From Cryphonectria parasitica EP155 (lineage: Eukaryota > Ascomycota > Sordariomycetes > Diaporthales > Cryphonectriaceae): 64,000 bases of DNA. A program made the position numbers and the translations under genes. The stretch spans positions 186,001 through 250,000 of the forward strand of contig NW_024468911.1 of NCBI RefSeq assembly GCF_011745365.1, in the 5' to 3' direction. How positions within the stretch are numbered: the stretch's first letter is position 1; every line of letters begins with the position of its first letter. This document shows, in pieces, positions 47,301-58,973 of this stretch. The notes beneath the pieces are model-generated. The model saw only the letters and a list, made by a program, of their open reading frames with translations, was not told where the DNA came from and ran no database searches.

Positions 47301-50222
47301 ATGGACACGAAGGGCCTCGACATGGCCACCAAGGGCGATGAGACCCCCACGGAAACCAACCCAGTTCGATCTGAGAAGGGGATTCACGACTCTCACGACG
47401 GTGCTGGGACTGAGCTTCTCAATGGGCATCTGGTCGAGCTTGAGGTCGACCTGGCCCGCGTGATCGGCGAAGACGATGTAGAGGGCGACTGGGATGCCGA
47501 CACGAGTCCTTTCCCAGCCGTCAGAGCGGTGGTTCCTGAATATGACGATCCAGAGATGCCAGTCAACACCTTCCGGGCCTGGTTCCTAGGTATTGTAAGT
47601 CCACACACAGAGTTGATGAATGAGTGCTTTCTTCGCTCTTGAATATCAAGAAGAGAAGGAAAACAAGGACTTAAATACTTGATCAGGACTAACAAAGTTG
47701 GGTAAACCCTAAAAAAGGTGTTCGTGTTCTTGGGTGCCGGTGTCAACCAATTCTTCAGCTTGCGCTACCCTGGAGTCCATATCGTTTCCCTGGTGGCTGA
47801 GCTGCTGGCCTTTCCCCTCGGCGTGGGTATCGCCAACCTGCTTCCCATCAGCCGTTTCAACCCAGACCGGCACTTCAACGTCAAGGAACATGCACTGGTG
47901 ACCATCATGAGCAACGTCTCGTTCGGGTTCGGTTCTGCCGACTCGACCAATATCATCCAGGCGGCCAAGTTCTACGGCATCTCCCTGCAGACTGGCTTCA
48001 GCGTCATGGTGGTCCTGTGCTGCCAGCTGCTGGGCTACGGCGTGGCCGGCTTGAGCTCGAGATGGCTAGTCGAGCCGGCAAGCATGATCTGGCCGGGCGT
48101 GCTCAGCAACGTGGCCCTGCTCAGCTCTCTGCACTCCAAGGCCAACGCGGTGGCGGACGGCTGGAAGATCACGCGCATCAAGTTCTTCATGGTCGTCGGG
48201 GCGGCTGCCTTTGTGTGGTACTGGTTCCCCGGCCTGATCTTCACGGGTCTTTCGTATTTCACCTGGATCTGCTGGATCGCACCCAACAACATTGCCGTCA
48301 ACAACGTCTTCGGCATGGTCACGGGCATGGGGCTCTTCCCGCTGACGTTCGACTGGTCCATGGTTGCCTACAATACGAACCCGCTCCTCAGCCCGCACTG
48401 GGCAGCCGTGAACGTCTTCTTCGGCTTTGCCCTCTTCTTCTGGGTCGTCACGCCCGCCCTGTACTACACCAACACGTGGTTCACGGCTTACATGCCGTTC
48501 TGCACCGCCGATGTGTACGACCGCTTCGGGCAGGAGTACGACACGTCCCAGGTCATGACGGGCTCGGTCTTTGACGAGGCCAAGTACAAGACCTACAGCC
48601 CCCCTTATCTCCCAGCCACCTTTGCCTTTGTCTACGGCCTGTCATTTGCCTCCATCACCAGTGTCCTCTCCCACGTCTACTTTTTCCACTGGGACGAGCT
48701 GGTCCACGCCTTCAGGGGCACCTTGAAGCTCGACATTCACGCCCGGCTGATGAAGTCCTACAAGAAGGTTCCCGTCTGGTGGTGGTTTGCCATCATCCTG
48801 GTCGTCTTTGGCATGTCTGTCGCCATGACGGAGGTGTTCCACACCGGCCTTCCTGTGTACGGCATCGTCCTGGCCCTCATCATTCCAGCTATCTATATGG
48901 TACCTTGCGGAATGATTCAGGCGGTGACTAATGTCGACGCAAATCAAATCAATGTGCTGTCTGAGTTTATTGGCGGGTACATGTTCCAGGGCAAGCCTGT
49001 CGCCACTATGCTGTTCAAGATTCTGTCCACCGACGTGGTGGGTCAGGGCTTGTATTTTGCTCAAGATAGTAAGCTCACATGCTTTTTTCTTTTGGTTTTC
49101 TTCGTTCTCTGTTCTCCTTAAAAGGCCTCTTGAATGGCACTCTGAGAAAGTGGTGAGAGTACCATTACTAACTTGATAAACCCTCCAAACAGTGAAGCTC
49201 GCACACTACCTTAAAATCCCCTCCAGGACCCTTTTCTTCGCACAAGGACTTGCTACCATCCTGGGCGCTTTGACTCAAGTTGGCGTCACCCTCTGGATGC
49301 TTGGAAATGTGGAGGGGATCTGCGACGACGACCAGCCAAATGGATTCACCTGCCCGAATGGGTTGACAGTGTACAGCTCTTCAATCATCTGGGGCTTGAT
49401 TGGACCTGCTCGGCTTTACAGTGCTGGAAAGATCTATTCTGGTTTGGTACGTGACTATTTGCAGAAACAGTTCACGCCACGACTTGTTTTGCATTTCTTT
49501 CTTACCGTCTTCACCGCTAACACTGCTTGAACAGCTGCATTTCTTCTGGATCGGACTGATCCTGCCGCCCATCACTTATTACCTCTGGAAGAAAACCAAC
49601 TACGAGTTCTTTCGCAAGACCAACTGGCCACTTATCTTCGTTGGCAAGTCATCTCCCAGGTCGCACCCAACCAATGATGAGGTCATGGCTAACAGTATCT
49701 ATTTTTCCCCCGTTGCTCAGGCACATACAACGTTCCTCCTGCAACAGGTATCAACTATTCCAGCTGGTACATTGTCAATCTGGTCTTCAACAAGATTATC
49801 TTCAACCGCTTCCGCGCCTGGTGGTAAGTGAAACTGATTCTTCACATACAAAGAAGATATTGCCACTCTATAATCTCTAGGCTCTTCCTGTTTTTGTCAA
49901 TACATATTTAGCTGTGTTTCCTCAAACTAACATTGGTTCTAGGACAAAATATAATTACGTCCTTGCTGCTGCTCTGGACTCGGTGAGTCTGATGTAACCA
50001 CTTGCCCTAATGCGTCACTCTTCTAACGTTCAATTCTTCTTCCAGGGCCTTGCAATCTCCGGCATCGTCATCTTCTTTGCAATCACGTACGGGCCTGGTA
50101 TCGAGTTCCCCTCGTGGTGGGGCAACGAGGTCTGGCAGAACACGGCGGACTACAACGGGACCCCGTGGTTGCCGTTGCCGTCGACCGGCTACTTTGGTCC
50201 TGCAAACGGAACATGGTCATAG
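47301..50222 (+). CDS. OPT-family oligopeptide transporter
   Basis: Seven exons (47301-47594, 47718-49068, 49193-49446, 49535-49643, 49721-49823, 49943-49982, 50046-50222) give 775 residues, normal for OPT carriers. A 95-residue hydrophilic, acidic N-terminus precedes about 14-16 helices. Family features include NQFFSLRYP in helix 1, FNVKEHALVTIMSNV, and a HYLKIPSR form of the KIPPR motif. The end has INYSSWYIVNLVFN and a conserved aromatic tail with WWGN. The intron after exon 4 has a GC donor (GCAAGT), and only this keeps VGTYNVPP in frame. It is a proton-coupled plasma-membrane importer of small peptides or glutathione-like compounds. There is no clear link to the cluster. Confidence 0.92.
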
Positions 50223-50483
50223 TTCTAGGCTGGGCTTGTTATGATTAGATTCTGTGCTCGGTACATACAGGGCGTTGTAAATATGAAGCTCACCGAACAG
50301 CATAGACATAGAGCATGAAATGAGGCCTTTGAAGGCGGTCTCTCAAACAAGTCCACAATCAACAATAGGGTCTCGGACCAGAACGAGTGCAATTTTAGCA
50401 CCCATTATTCATAATGCATTTGTATATCCTATAGCAATATAAGTATTACTAGACGGATAGATTTCTAATATCTGAATATCCCC
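50223..50483. other. Intergenic
   Basis: This holds the 3' UTRs of the OPT gene and the small minus-strand gene. Nothing else is seen. Confidence 0.5.
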
Positions 50484-50705
50484 TCACTTCCAAACCCTCA
50501 GACCAGGCGTCACCTTGCACCAACAATTCCGCCCACTGCCAGATTTACATGCCCGACAACAGATCGTACTTCTTTTCCCACTGACTGTCTTCTCAATGCA
50601 TTCCTGGTCAGTGGTAGCATGTTGGATACAAGGCACGGAGCCGGTGCCGGAATGTCTGTCTTGACAATGTTTGCATCGTACTTGATACCAAACCGTGTAA
50701 CACAT
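50484..50705 (-). CDS. Small cysteine-rich protein
   Basis: A single frame of 73 residues starts MCYTVWYQVRC. It has about ten cysteines in CxxC-like pairs (RCKHCQD, ICCRACKSG, NCWCK) and no signal peptide. Short fungal proteins opening with MCY/MCF and a Cys/His pattern are common and uncharacterised, and some may bind metal. It lies convergent to the OPT gene. There is no further evidence that it is expressed. Confidence 0.45.
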   Translation of the reverse strand: MCYTVWYQVRCKHCQDRHSGTGSVPCIQHATTDQECIEKTVSGKRSTICCRACKSGSGRNCWCKVTPGLRVWK

Positions 50706-51479
50706 GGTTGATTCTTCCTTTATATTCCAGATTTCCACCAAGTGTCTAGTGAGGAAATGTGCTGTCGCAAGTCGGATGAACCCTGAGAAAATTGATGGGA
50801 AAATCTATGCTGATCGGATGATAGTATCACCGTCGAGGATAGGAAGGTTTTGCTGGAAATCTGATGTGGAAAGTTATGCCAAAACTGAGAAACTTGAGTC
50901 TAATGTATTAATGTATGGTTTGCTTTTATTCGTTATACTTTGGTGAATTGGGGCAAGAGTAGAGTCTTCCCAGCAAAAAATAACATTTGGAACGCTCACG
51001 GGGTGGTAATTATTTGCAGATCAAGCTTTGTCCTTAGTTTAGGCTTCAACAAAGATTCTGGAGACAATAATGCAGGCTAGATCATAGCAAGGACAAAGGT
51101 CTCTTGGATGTATTAAATGGCTGACCAAATCAATAGGCTTCCATGAAAGCATTTTAGTAAACTGTCGGGACCGGCTCGTCGTCCAAATCGTCCCGCCCTT
51201 CTTCTGGCGCTCTGACCTTCCAAGTCCAGGGAGACCAAGACATATGGAGTTCCCCCCTTTCATCTATAACATCATACCTTGTGCATGCATTATACAGCGG
51301 ACGCCATCGTTCAGAGCACGCTTAACGAACCAAAGAGGTCATCAAAAGTGAAAATGCTGACGTAGCCAATAGCAACGGCCACCCACCAGCAAGCTTGGGA
51401 TGCGGTCGCAACCTTATCTACTGATACAGATTGTAAGATCGGTTCATGAGACAATTAGATTAAGATTACTGCGAAGACA
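50706..51479. other. Intergenic, no gene supported
   Basis: AT-rich sequence between the small Cys-rich gene and the end of the regulator gene. I see nothing convincing. Confidence 0.5.
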
Positions 51480-54441
51480 TCAAATGCTGCTGTTGAGATA
51501 GTCCAGGTCAGCAAACAGTTGATCCCACCCATTGTCGGTGGGATTTGTGCCGAGGAAATCATTCCAGATTCCTGTCATATTATTCGGGTCCATGGCGTCG
51601 TAGGCCCAGGGCTGCGCAACTGCCAGCTGTTGGCCCACGACACCGAGTCCCGAGGGGTTCGTCACCATCTGCTGCTGCTGCTGCTGCTCGCCAGATAGCT
51701 GTCCTTGGTGATCTGCGGGCGCGTATTTAGAGGCCACAGACGTGGTTGCTGTTGGCCCAAAGGAGGCATCTAGGCCTTGCCTCCCACGTGGAACATTCCT
51801 CCCCTCGTCCTCTCCATCTCCTTGTTCTCGTTCCTCCTCCTCCACGCCGTGTACTCGATATTTCCTCAGCACCCCCACCAGGCGCTGCATCATTCCCAGT
51901 GCCATGGGGCTCTTCTCGCCTGCTTTCTCGAGCAGGCGACAGGCATTCGCCAGCTGCGACCTCCGCTCCGTCTCCATATCCAGACCAGACCCCGCAGCGC
52001 CACCCTCTGCTCCACCTCTGAGCGAAGGGTCTGTGGCCAGGACAGCACATGCCATAAAGAGCTATAGTGTTGTCAACCTTTTCGTTAGTACGTCGCTTTC
52101 AAACTGGAATGATAAAACTTCAAGACATTCTATACCTTTCTCTACTAAAGAGGAGGAATGAGGACAGGGCAACAGGGGTAAATAAGAAGACATACATGGC
52201 TGATAACCAGTCCACTGCGGTGGGGACTGCGGCGTGAAATGATGCTCTTGCGCAACTGCGTGGTGGTGGTGGAAGAGTAGTTGGACGAAGGGGTCTCGAC
52301 AGCCTCGCTCAGCACAGTGGTGGCGATATCGATGACGGCCCCAGCTGAGTCCACACAGGTCTTGCGGAAGACCTTGAACTTCTCTGGCATGCTCTTGATC
52401 TGGAGAAGTGGCCTCAGCAGCCTGGCCCGGCGGGCGTGGACGGACAGAATGCCGGTAGACCACTGCGAGGCGATCCTCCTCTTCAGAGGGTCTGTGGATG
52501 AGAGATCGCCGTCGAGTGAGGGCCAGCTGGTCAGGATCTGCTCATAGCTCCTGTCGAGCGCTGCAATCTTGGCGTACGGCAGAGTGTCTATGTCGTCCGA
52601 GCCCAGCGGCAGGGCATCGACCGTCTCGCGACATATCTCGGCCAAGCGGATACGAACGGTCATGTGCACCAGAGAGGCCTCAGACCAGGGACCGTAGGGA
52701 GGGTTGAACTGGTCTGCGCTGACGATATGGCTGGGATAATTTACCCTCATGTGCTTCGGATGAACCGTATAGGCCCGATCTATGTTGCTATTCATGGAGG
52801 ACAGAAGCCTGCAGGACATGTGATTAATCAGTGATATTGCTAACCATAATATGTTTCAAGAGGATCTCCCGACTGATACGAAGAAAGGGAAAACTCAAAA
52901 TAATGCAAGAGGAAGAGAGAAGGGGGCAAACGTACCAGTCCGTGGCGGCGAGATACCACCAGACTCTCCTCTTCATCTCGCGCAGCAGTGGGCTGTCTCC
53001 TGGCCCGCTCCCTGGGAAATCCACCAGATGCAACCTCATCTCGTGGGCAGCCGCACGCGCACAGCTATGGAGGTAGCGGAAGCGGGACGTTACACCTTCT
53101 ATATTGTAAAAGAGATCGCCGAGGATCATCCTGGCCTGGATGAGATGAAGCGTGTTGGAGGCAGAGCGCTGGGCCTGGTCGAGGAGGTCCCAGGCTGCTG
53201 ACTTCCACGCGTGGGACTGGGCGGCAGCACTGTCTTCGGAGGAGAAGTTGAACTGAGCAGGAAAGTCGAGGTCCCAAAAGTAGGCGCTGGCGGCGCAGAA
53301 GCTGAGCACGAAAGCCGCGGCGCCCAGATCGACCTTCTGGCCCCGTCGTAGCTGTGTGTAGACATCAACTACCATGGCCTGAACGGTAGGTGGGTGCAGG
53401 ATGTTGGCGACATGAAAGTCCGAGTTCTCAAGATAGTCCCTGAACAGGGCCAGAGCGTCCTCCTTGCTAGGCAGATCTATAGAGCGGACAGAGGTGTGCC
53501 TCCTGCTAGTATTCTCCCCGCTGTTGGTGACGCGGAATGTGAACGTGTCACAGTCATCTAAGGCCTGGTAATTTGGCCACAAGAGGCATTCATGATTATG
53601 TTGTTAGTGCTCGGGTTTCCCTGTTTATGTGGGAAATGAAAGAGCAAGAGTCGTAGAGATCAAAGACTCCAAGAAGAGGACGACGACAGGAGGGGGGCAA
53701 CGGCACAGTAAGGAGTTGTGGCAACTCACCAATGACTCGCCGACATGGCTATAGTCAAACTCGCTCGGTGATTGATCCAGTACAACTTTAGAAGAGGAAC
53801 GATTCAAGGTGTCATCGGTGGCAGAGGACTGGGAGTGAGGATCACTGGCATGGTGGCGATCCGGGGCTGGTGATGAGCCAAAGACGGCATCCTCGAGGCG
53901 TCGCAACCTCTCGATGATATCAGGGGCAGCTGGCGGTCTGTGAGAGTGGCGAGAGACAGAGAAAAGTGTTAATTATTGATACATGGTAATTACCTCTTGT
54001 CACTGAATTATCTGACATAAGACTCAGATATAGGTAGAAGATGGAGAAGGGGGTGGGGGCGGTGGAGAGGAAGAGGAAAATAAGGAAGAGGACGAGGCAA
54101 GACGAAGAAGTAACAACAAAAGAAGAAGGAAAAGAGACAGAGAAAAAGAGAGGGTGCAACAGGTGGCCAGAAGAAAAGAAAGAAATAAGAGGAATAAAAA
54201 AGACTCGAAGTCAAACTTGCCCTGAGCCAGATGATAATACACCAGAGGGGACAGGTAGAGACTGGCCATCGCATGGGATGCCGCGGCTGGTGCAGTTGGA
54301 ACATGGCTGGGCACGATCACACTTGAGCTTCTTGGAGCGACAGAAATTACAGCTAATCTGGGGCTGTCTCCGCCGTCGAGGCCCGTCCTGGCCGCCCGAG
54401 GAAGAAGCAGGAGGGGGGGAAATGGGGGCGCGGCGCTTCAT
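51480..54441 (-). CDS. Zn2Cys6 transcription factor with fungal MHR domain
   Basis: Five exons (54441-54221, 53937-53730, 53564-52936, 52808-52196, 52061-51480) give 750 residues. Near residues 31-57 is CNFCRSKKLKCDRAQPC then SNCTSRGIPC: six Cys with the binuclear zinc spacing. IIERLRRLEDAVFG after it is a short coiled-coil dimer element. The fungal_trans middle homology region spans roughly 170-550 and contains the RRVWWYL motif. The C-terminus has a six-Gln run and an acidic, aromatic end that could activate transcription. Exon 1 ends at a GC donor (GCAAGT); a GT reading there would put a stop right after the join. It is the only DNA-binding regulator in the window and a possible, distant regulator of the cluster. 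Confidence 0.9.
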
Positions 54442-56074
54442 TGTCACTCACGGCGTGCATGTGTGCCCAGCCCGACTCGACTCCTGGCGTGGCGCGCTTG
54501 ATGCAGTGTCCCGCTGGCAAAAAAGACGGGGCCAGGAAAAGGTCCTCGGATTGTCCGGGAGGTTTCATTGAGTCAGCCAGGAGGCACAGCTACTAGAAAC
54601 ACCCCAGGGGTATGGACTGAGTGTACTTACATAATACTGCCGTACAGCATACGAAGTACTCAAAAGAACCGGCTCTCTCATGTTGACAGTCCATTGTGAT
54701 ACTTGATGATACAGCACTTGGTGCATAATCTTCTTCTTGATATCTATACTTATGTAGGTATGTATCGAACAAACCAAATAAGTAATTAGTATATGTAACC
54801 TAGTATGATACATGCAATCTGCCTCTATAATTCAGGCACGCAAACATCCCCTATAAACTCGACGTTGCTTCTCGGGTCAGAGACATTTTATGAAAAACTT
54901 GCCATGAATGAAACGAAATTTTAATGAATATATAGCCATAACCACGACCAATAATCAGAAACATGATGGTAAAAGAAGACGGAGAAAGGGGCTCAGAAAA
55001 TTAAACCTACTACTGATATAACCTCACAACCAACTTCGTCAAAGTGATGAAGACGTTATGTCTAGTCTGTTCTCATTTATGACTTACAAACAATACCCTA
55101 CATCCACAATAACTAGCCCTCGTTAAAAAAAAGAAAAAGAAAAAAAAAGCGAACGAGGCCCTTTCGTCAACCTACAGGTTCACGCCCAGCATAACTGATG
55201 TCCGTCTCTCAACAAAGCTGCCGTCTCGGTCGTCAACTCCGGAATTCCTCCTCATTCCATTCACCCACACAAAGAATTGTCCTCATTCTGCTTCTCTGCC
55301 TTGTCATGGTGCATCTTTGGTCCTATTAGAGGCAGCCTGTGCAGCACAATACAGTAGGTACAGCAAATTACAATGACTGCATAGTACCCCCCTGCACAGA
55401 AGTGGACTCGACGGACAAGGACTTCATGACGACCTGCGAGGATCATGAAAGGCGCCTTGAGCCCCAACTGTTGATCCTCGTGGGTTCTTGATGCCTCCCC
55501 AAGCAGGGACCTAAAATCAAACTGCCCATGCCTGACGGCGCGTAGCAACTTGCAACGCGTCTGACCTCTCCTTTCCCTCCGTTTGTAAACAACTGTAGCT
55601 CGATCAACCCCTCCACACTCTTCGAGACAAATCCTCTACTTCTCGTTTTTTTTTTTGGGTTCAGCTTCCAATTTTCCTCGTGGTACATCAGCCTTCAAAC
55701 CACACACAAGTCGGCTGCTGTTTGTATTCCGAGTGGTATGGAATCGTTCCTCTTTGCCATCATCCATTCAAAGTCCAGCCTTCAGTACATATTGACGGCA
55801 TCCTCTCCTCTCGGACGACTTCATTTACCTCGACGGGGCAAATCGACTGCAAGAGCACAAACAATCCAGAACATTGTAACGACGACACAGCAATTCCCTA
55901 TAACATCTCCTCACCTTGATCTCTTCGTCAACCATCGACTTGGTCCCCTTTCACAGCCTCCATCATCTGGCACTGAACTCTTCAGCATCCTGCAAACACA
56001 CACAACCTCGAGACCTAGACGAGCAACAAAGTGAAATCAAAGATTTGACTCTGTGCCCTTCCAGTCTTCACAAA
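54442..56074. other. Intergenic, divergent promoter region
   Basis: AT-rich left half; CT-rich right half that probably forms the 5' leader of the gene at 56075. No gene supported. Confidence 0.5.
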
Positions 56075-57094
56075 ATGGGCCGCAGCAAGATCAAGGCCTC
56101 GCTTTCGATGGCAGGCTCTAGACTCCACCACGGCGACAACTCCGGCTTCAACATTGGCCCCAGACGCCCCAGAATTCCTGCCATCGCTTCGGTTGGTCGT
56201 GGCGAGCTGGAGCGCTCGCGGGACAAGAGTTTCAAGGTCCAGTCCCAAGATGCACCGTCGCCCGAGGAAGACGCGCAGCCGCAGTGGGCGGCGTCCAAGG
56301 TGAAGATTGCGTCTCCCACGCACAGTTCCAGCAGCTCCAGCGTCAGCCTTACCAGCGACAACAAAAACCTCGATGTCCGGGCGATTCCTCTTGATATCGT
56401 TCCCCAGGCAGTCTATCGTGTGCCGGGCCCTCGCCTAGGCGAGCTTATCAACGATCCAAAGAAGATCCTCAACCTTGCTGCTGACAAGATCATTGTGGAC
56501 GAGCACACCGACGAGACCATCCGCATGCACATGTTGGAGGTGCTCCCGACGGGCACACTGACCAGCCGACGCGTCAGTATGCTCGTTGCAGACGGCATTC
56601 GCGTGTGCTTGATGATCTGGAACGAGTCCATGTTCTCCGACCGCCCTTTCTGGGATCGAGTGGGCTCCTCGCGTGGGTGGCTGCGTCACCTCGGCCCAAC
56701 CATCAGCCGCAGCTTCTTTCTGAAGCTGTGCGTCCTCTACGAGTGCGGCTCCAGGAGGACTCCCAACAACAACATGATGCGCATGATTGCCCAGCTCCGG
56801 AGCAAGTTTTTCGTCGAGAACAAGCGCGACCTGGACACGTACCGCGTAAGTGTCCATCCTGACATCCCTCGCAGTATTCCTCTTGACCTCCAGAGACTCT
56901 TCGTCGCTTCCCAACAGGTCTCGACCGGCTCCTCGACCAACCGGTCTCATGGTCTTCAGCCACCCTCCGTCCCGTTGTCCAGCCGTCAAGGCCCGACCGT
57001 CCCCCCTACCAACTCGTCTCGCGGTGTCCAGGGAGCCTCTGGATTCCACGCGAACCTTCCAATTCGGCTTGCTCGCCCTCGGCCTTCTGGCTAA
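56075..57094 (+). CDS. Uncharacterised basic fungal protein
   Basis: Single long frame of 339 residues from the ATG in the context CAAAATGG. It begins with a Lys/Arg- and Ser-rich disordered part. A compact middle (about 105-270) has many Leu, Arg and Trp, including FWDRVGSSRGWLRHLGP. The end is Ser/Pro/Arg-rich. The bases at 56847-56894 could be a 48-nt in-frame intron (GTAAGT donor, CAG acceptor), so a form 16 residues shorter is possible. There is no signal peptide and no known motif. The basic ends suggest nucleic-acid or nuclear association, but that is weak. Confidence 0.65.
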   Translation: MGRSKIKASLSMAGSRLHHGDNSGFNIGPRRPRIPAIASVGRGELERSRDKSFKVQSQDAPSPEEDAQPQWAASKVKIASPTHSSSSSSVSLTSDNKNLDVRAIPLDIVPQAVYRVPGPRLGELINDPKKILNLAADKIIVDEHTDETIRMHMLEVLPTGTLTSRRVSMLVADGIRVCLMIWNESMFSDRPFWDRVGSSRGWLRHLGPTISRSFFLKLCVLYECGSRRTPNNNMMRMIAQLRSKFFVENKRDLDTYRVSVHPDIPRSIPLDLQRLFVASQQVSTGSSTNRSHGLQPPSVPLSSRQGPTVPPTNSSRGVQGASGFHANLPIRLARPRPSG

Positions 57095-57766
57095 ACATAA
57101 GATTCTCGTTTCGTTCGTCTTGTTCAAGAATGGCACTGCGTGGCATCTTGGAGGAAATTGGGGTGCTTTGTGAAAATTTTATTGGGATGAGAGGGCTTCG
57201 CGTTTCTTTCTTCCTTTTTTTTTCTTCGAGTCGACGGATCGGCGGCTGGGCGTTATGCAAGGGTCTGCATGGTTGGGCTCTGGGAAGGAAATATGAGGGC
57301 TGAAATTATATCTCCTCGTGTCATTGGCATCGCATTGGGGATCGGCTTCCGTACATTTTCATGATAAAGGATAAATGAGTGGTCGGGTCTTATCAGGACA
57401 ACTCGGAATTTGTATGATTATTATTGATGGACGACTCACATTTCGCTGCGGCTGCGCGTTCATTGGATGCAGCAATTTGGCGAGACTGCCAGAAGTTGGC
57501 ACTTCTATCGCCAAAAGAATTCATTTGATTGTAGTCAGACGTGATTATTTCCCAACATTGTGAACTTTTCTTCGTAAGTGTGGTGTCCTGGCCTGCATAC
57601 TACGTCTTCTTTGATTTTAGAAAGCCGTGTTAGCTAAAGAGAAGAGGAGCCAAACGGTACAGCAACAATTATTCATTCCATTGTCTGGAAAAGAGGGCTA
57701 TATGTGAGAAAAGAGACGTTGTCATGTAATTATCGTGAATCCGTGTCATTTTCATACATGCAAGAG
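57095..57766. other. Intergenic between convergent genes
   Basis: 3' regions of the two flanking genes. No gene supported. Confidence 0.5.
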
Positions 57767-58973
57767 TTAGATACCATAATATGGAGGCGCCTCGTCCCCA
57801 AGCTGTCCGAACACGTCGCTCATGATGCGAATCACTGCTTCAGGCAGGGGTCCCTGATTGATCAGATCCAGGTTCGAGGACAGAAGCGCCACACTAGATG
57901 CCCCGACGATCACAGCATCTCCTTTCTCGGGGTCGAGGTGGCTATGGTAGACAACCCACCGGAGCGCAGCGGCGTGGGCATCTACACCGTGTTCAGCCGT
58001 CGCAGCCACCGCTTTGTCCACAGCAGCCATAATCTTAGGCCTTGCGAACATGCTATTGTACAACTTCCCCATCTTGCTCTGATGTGGAAAGTGACAAAGA
58101 AACAGTCATTAGTCAGCTGTAGTCTGACGTGGTCTTGGCCATGGCTTCTCGAAAGAGGACAGAAGATTCAAGTTTGTGAGAAGCATCTGGTGTTGATGAA
58201 TGATTTTCACTTACAGAAACGTCAAACCGGCCCCCAGGCCGAGCGTTCTTGTGATTGCCCGCAAATATACCCGAGACTGAAGAGCCAAAGGCATGATACG
58301 AGAGTCCGTGCCTCCGCAGAATGGGAAAGAGATCCTTCTCGGCACCCCTCGTGATGACGTTGTAGTGGCCCTCGTAGACGCTGGGCAGCACAAAGCCCTT
58401 GTCACTGCAGATGGCAACCATCTTCTCTACATCTTCGACGCGAAAGTTGGACACACCCCAGCGTTGGAATTTGCCCTCCCGGTACAGCTGGTCGATGGCC
58501 TCGCAGGTGGCCTCCAAGGGAGTCTCGCGGTCAGGCAGGTGAAGGAAGAGCGTGCCAATCTTGACGCCGGCTGGAAGGTTGAGGTCGGCAATAGAGCCGT
58601 CAAGACTCTCGCGGATTTTTGGCCCTGTATTGAAGGGGCCTTTCTCTCCAAAGAAGTGCAGAACTTTGGTGTCAATGGTAAAACGGGCCCCTGCACCCAC
58701 AGCTCCGAGGCGTTTCTCACTCGATGTGGGCGCGCCGAGTGGGTACTGCCTGGCCGTGTCACTTTGGGTCATAATTACACATTAGCTTCTTATCTTGAGC
58801 ATGTGATGAGCCCAACTCCAGATGACGTACAGATGTCGTCCACCATTGTCGTAAAAAACATCAAGCAAGGCATTGATTTCTTCAGGCGTGTCGTACTTGA
58901 CTCGATCGTCTTTGCTCCTGTCGCCGATCTGGGACGCTCCCAGGATGATCTTGGGGTGCTTTGAAGTCGACAT
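57767..58973 (-). CDS. Aldo/keto reductase, AKR7 (aflatoxin-aldehyde reductase) type
   Basis: Three exons (58973-58831, 58761-58215, 58078-57767) give 333 residues. The catalytic tetrad is visible: Asp and Tyr in LDTARQYP (formed across the exon 1/2 join), Lys in TIDTK, and His in LFLHLPDR. GKFQRWGVSNF and the YNVITRGAEKDLFP stretch are typical of AKR7 enzymes, and a C-terminal cofactor loop reads VIVGASS. It should be cytosolic and NADPH-dependent, reducing aldehydes or ketones. An AKR could detoxify reactive aldehydes, including a salicylaldehyde, but it lies 30 kb from the PKS and any link is speculation. The length is normal for the family. Confidence 0.9.
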
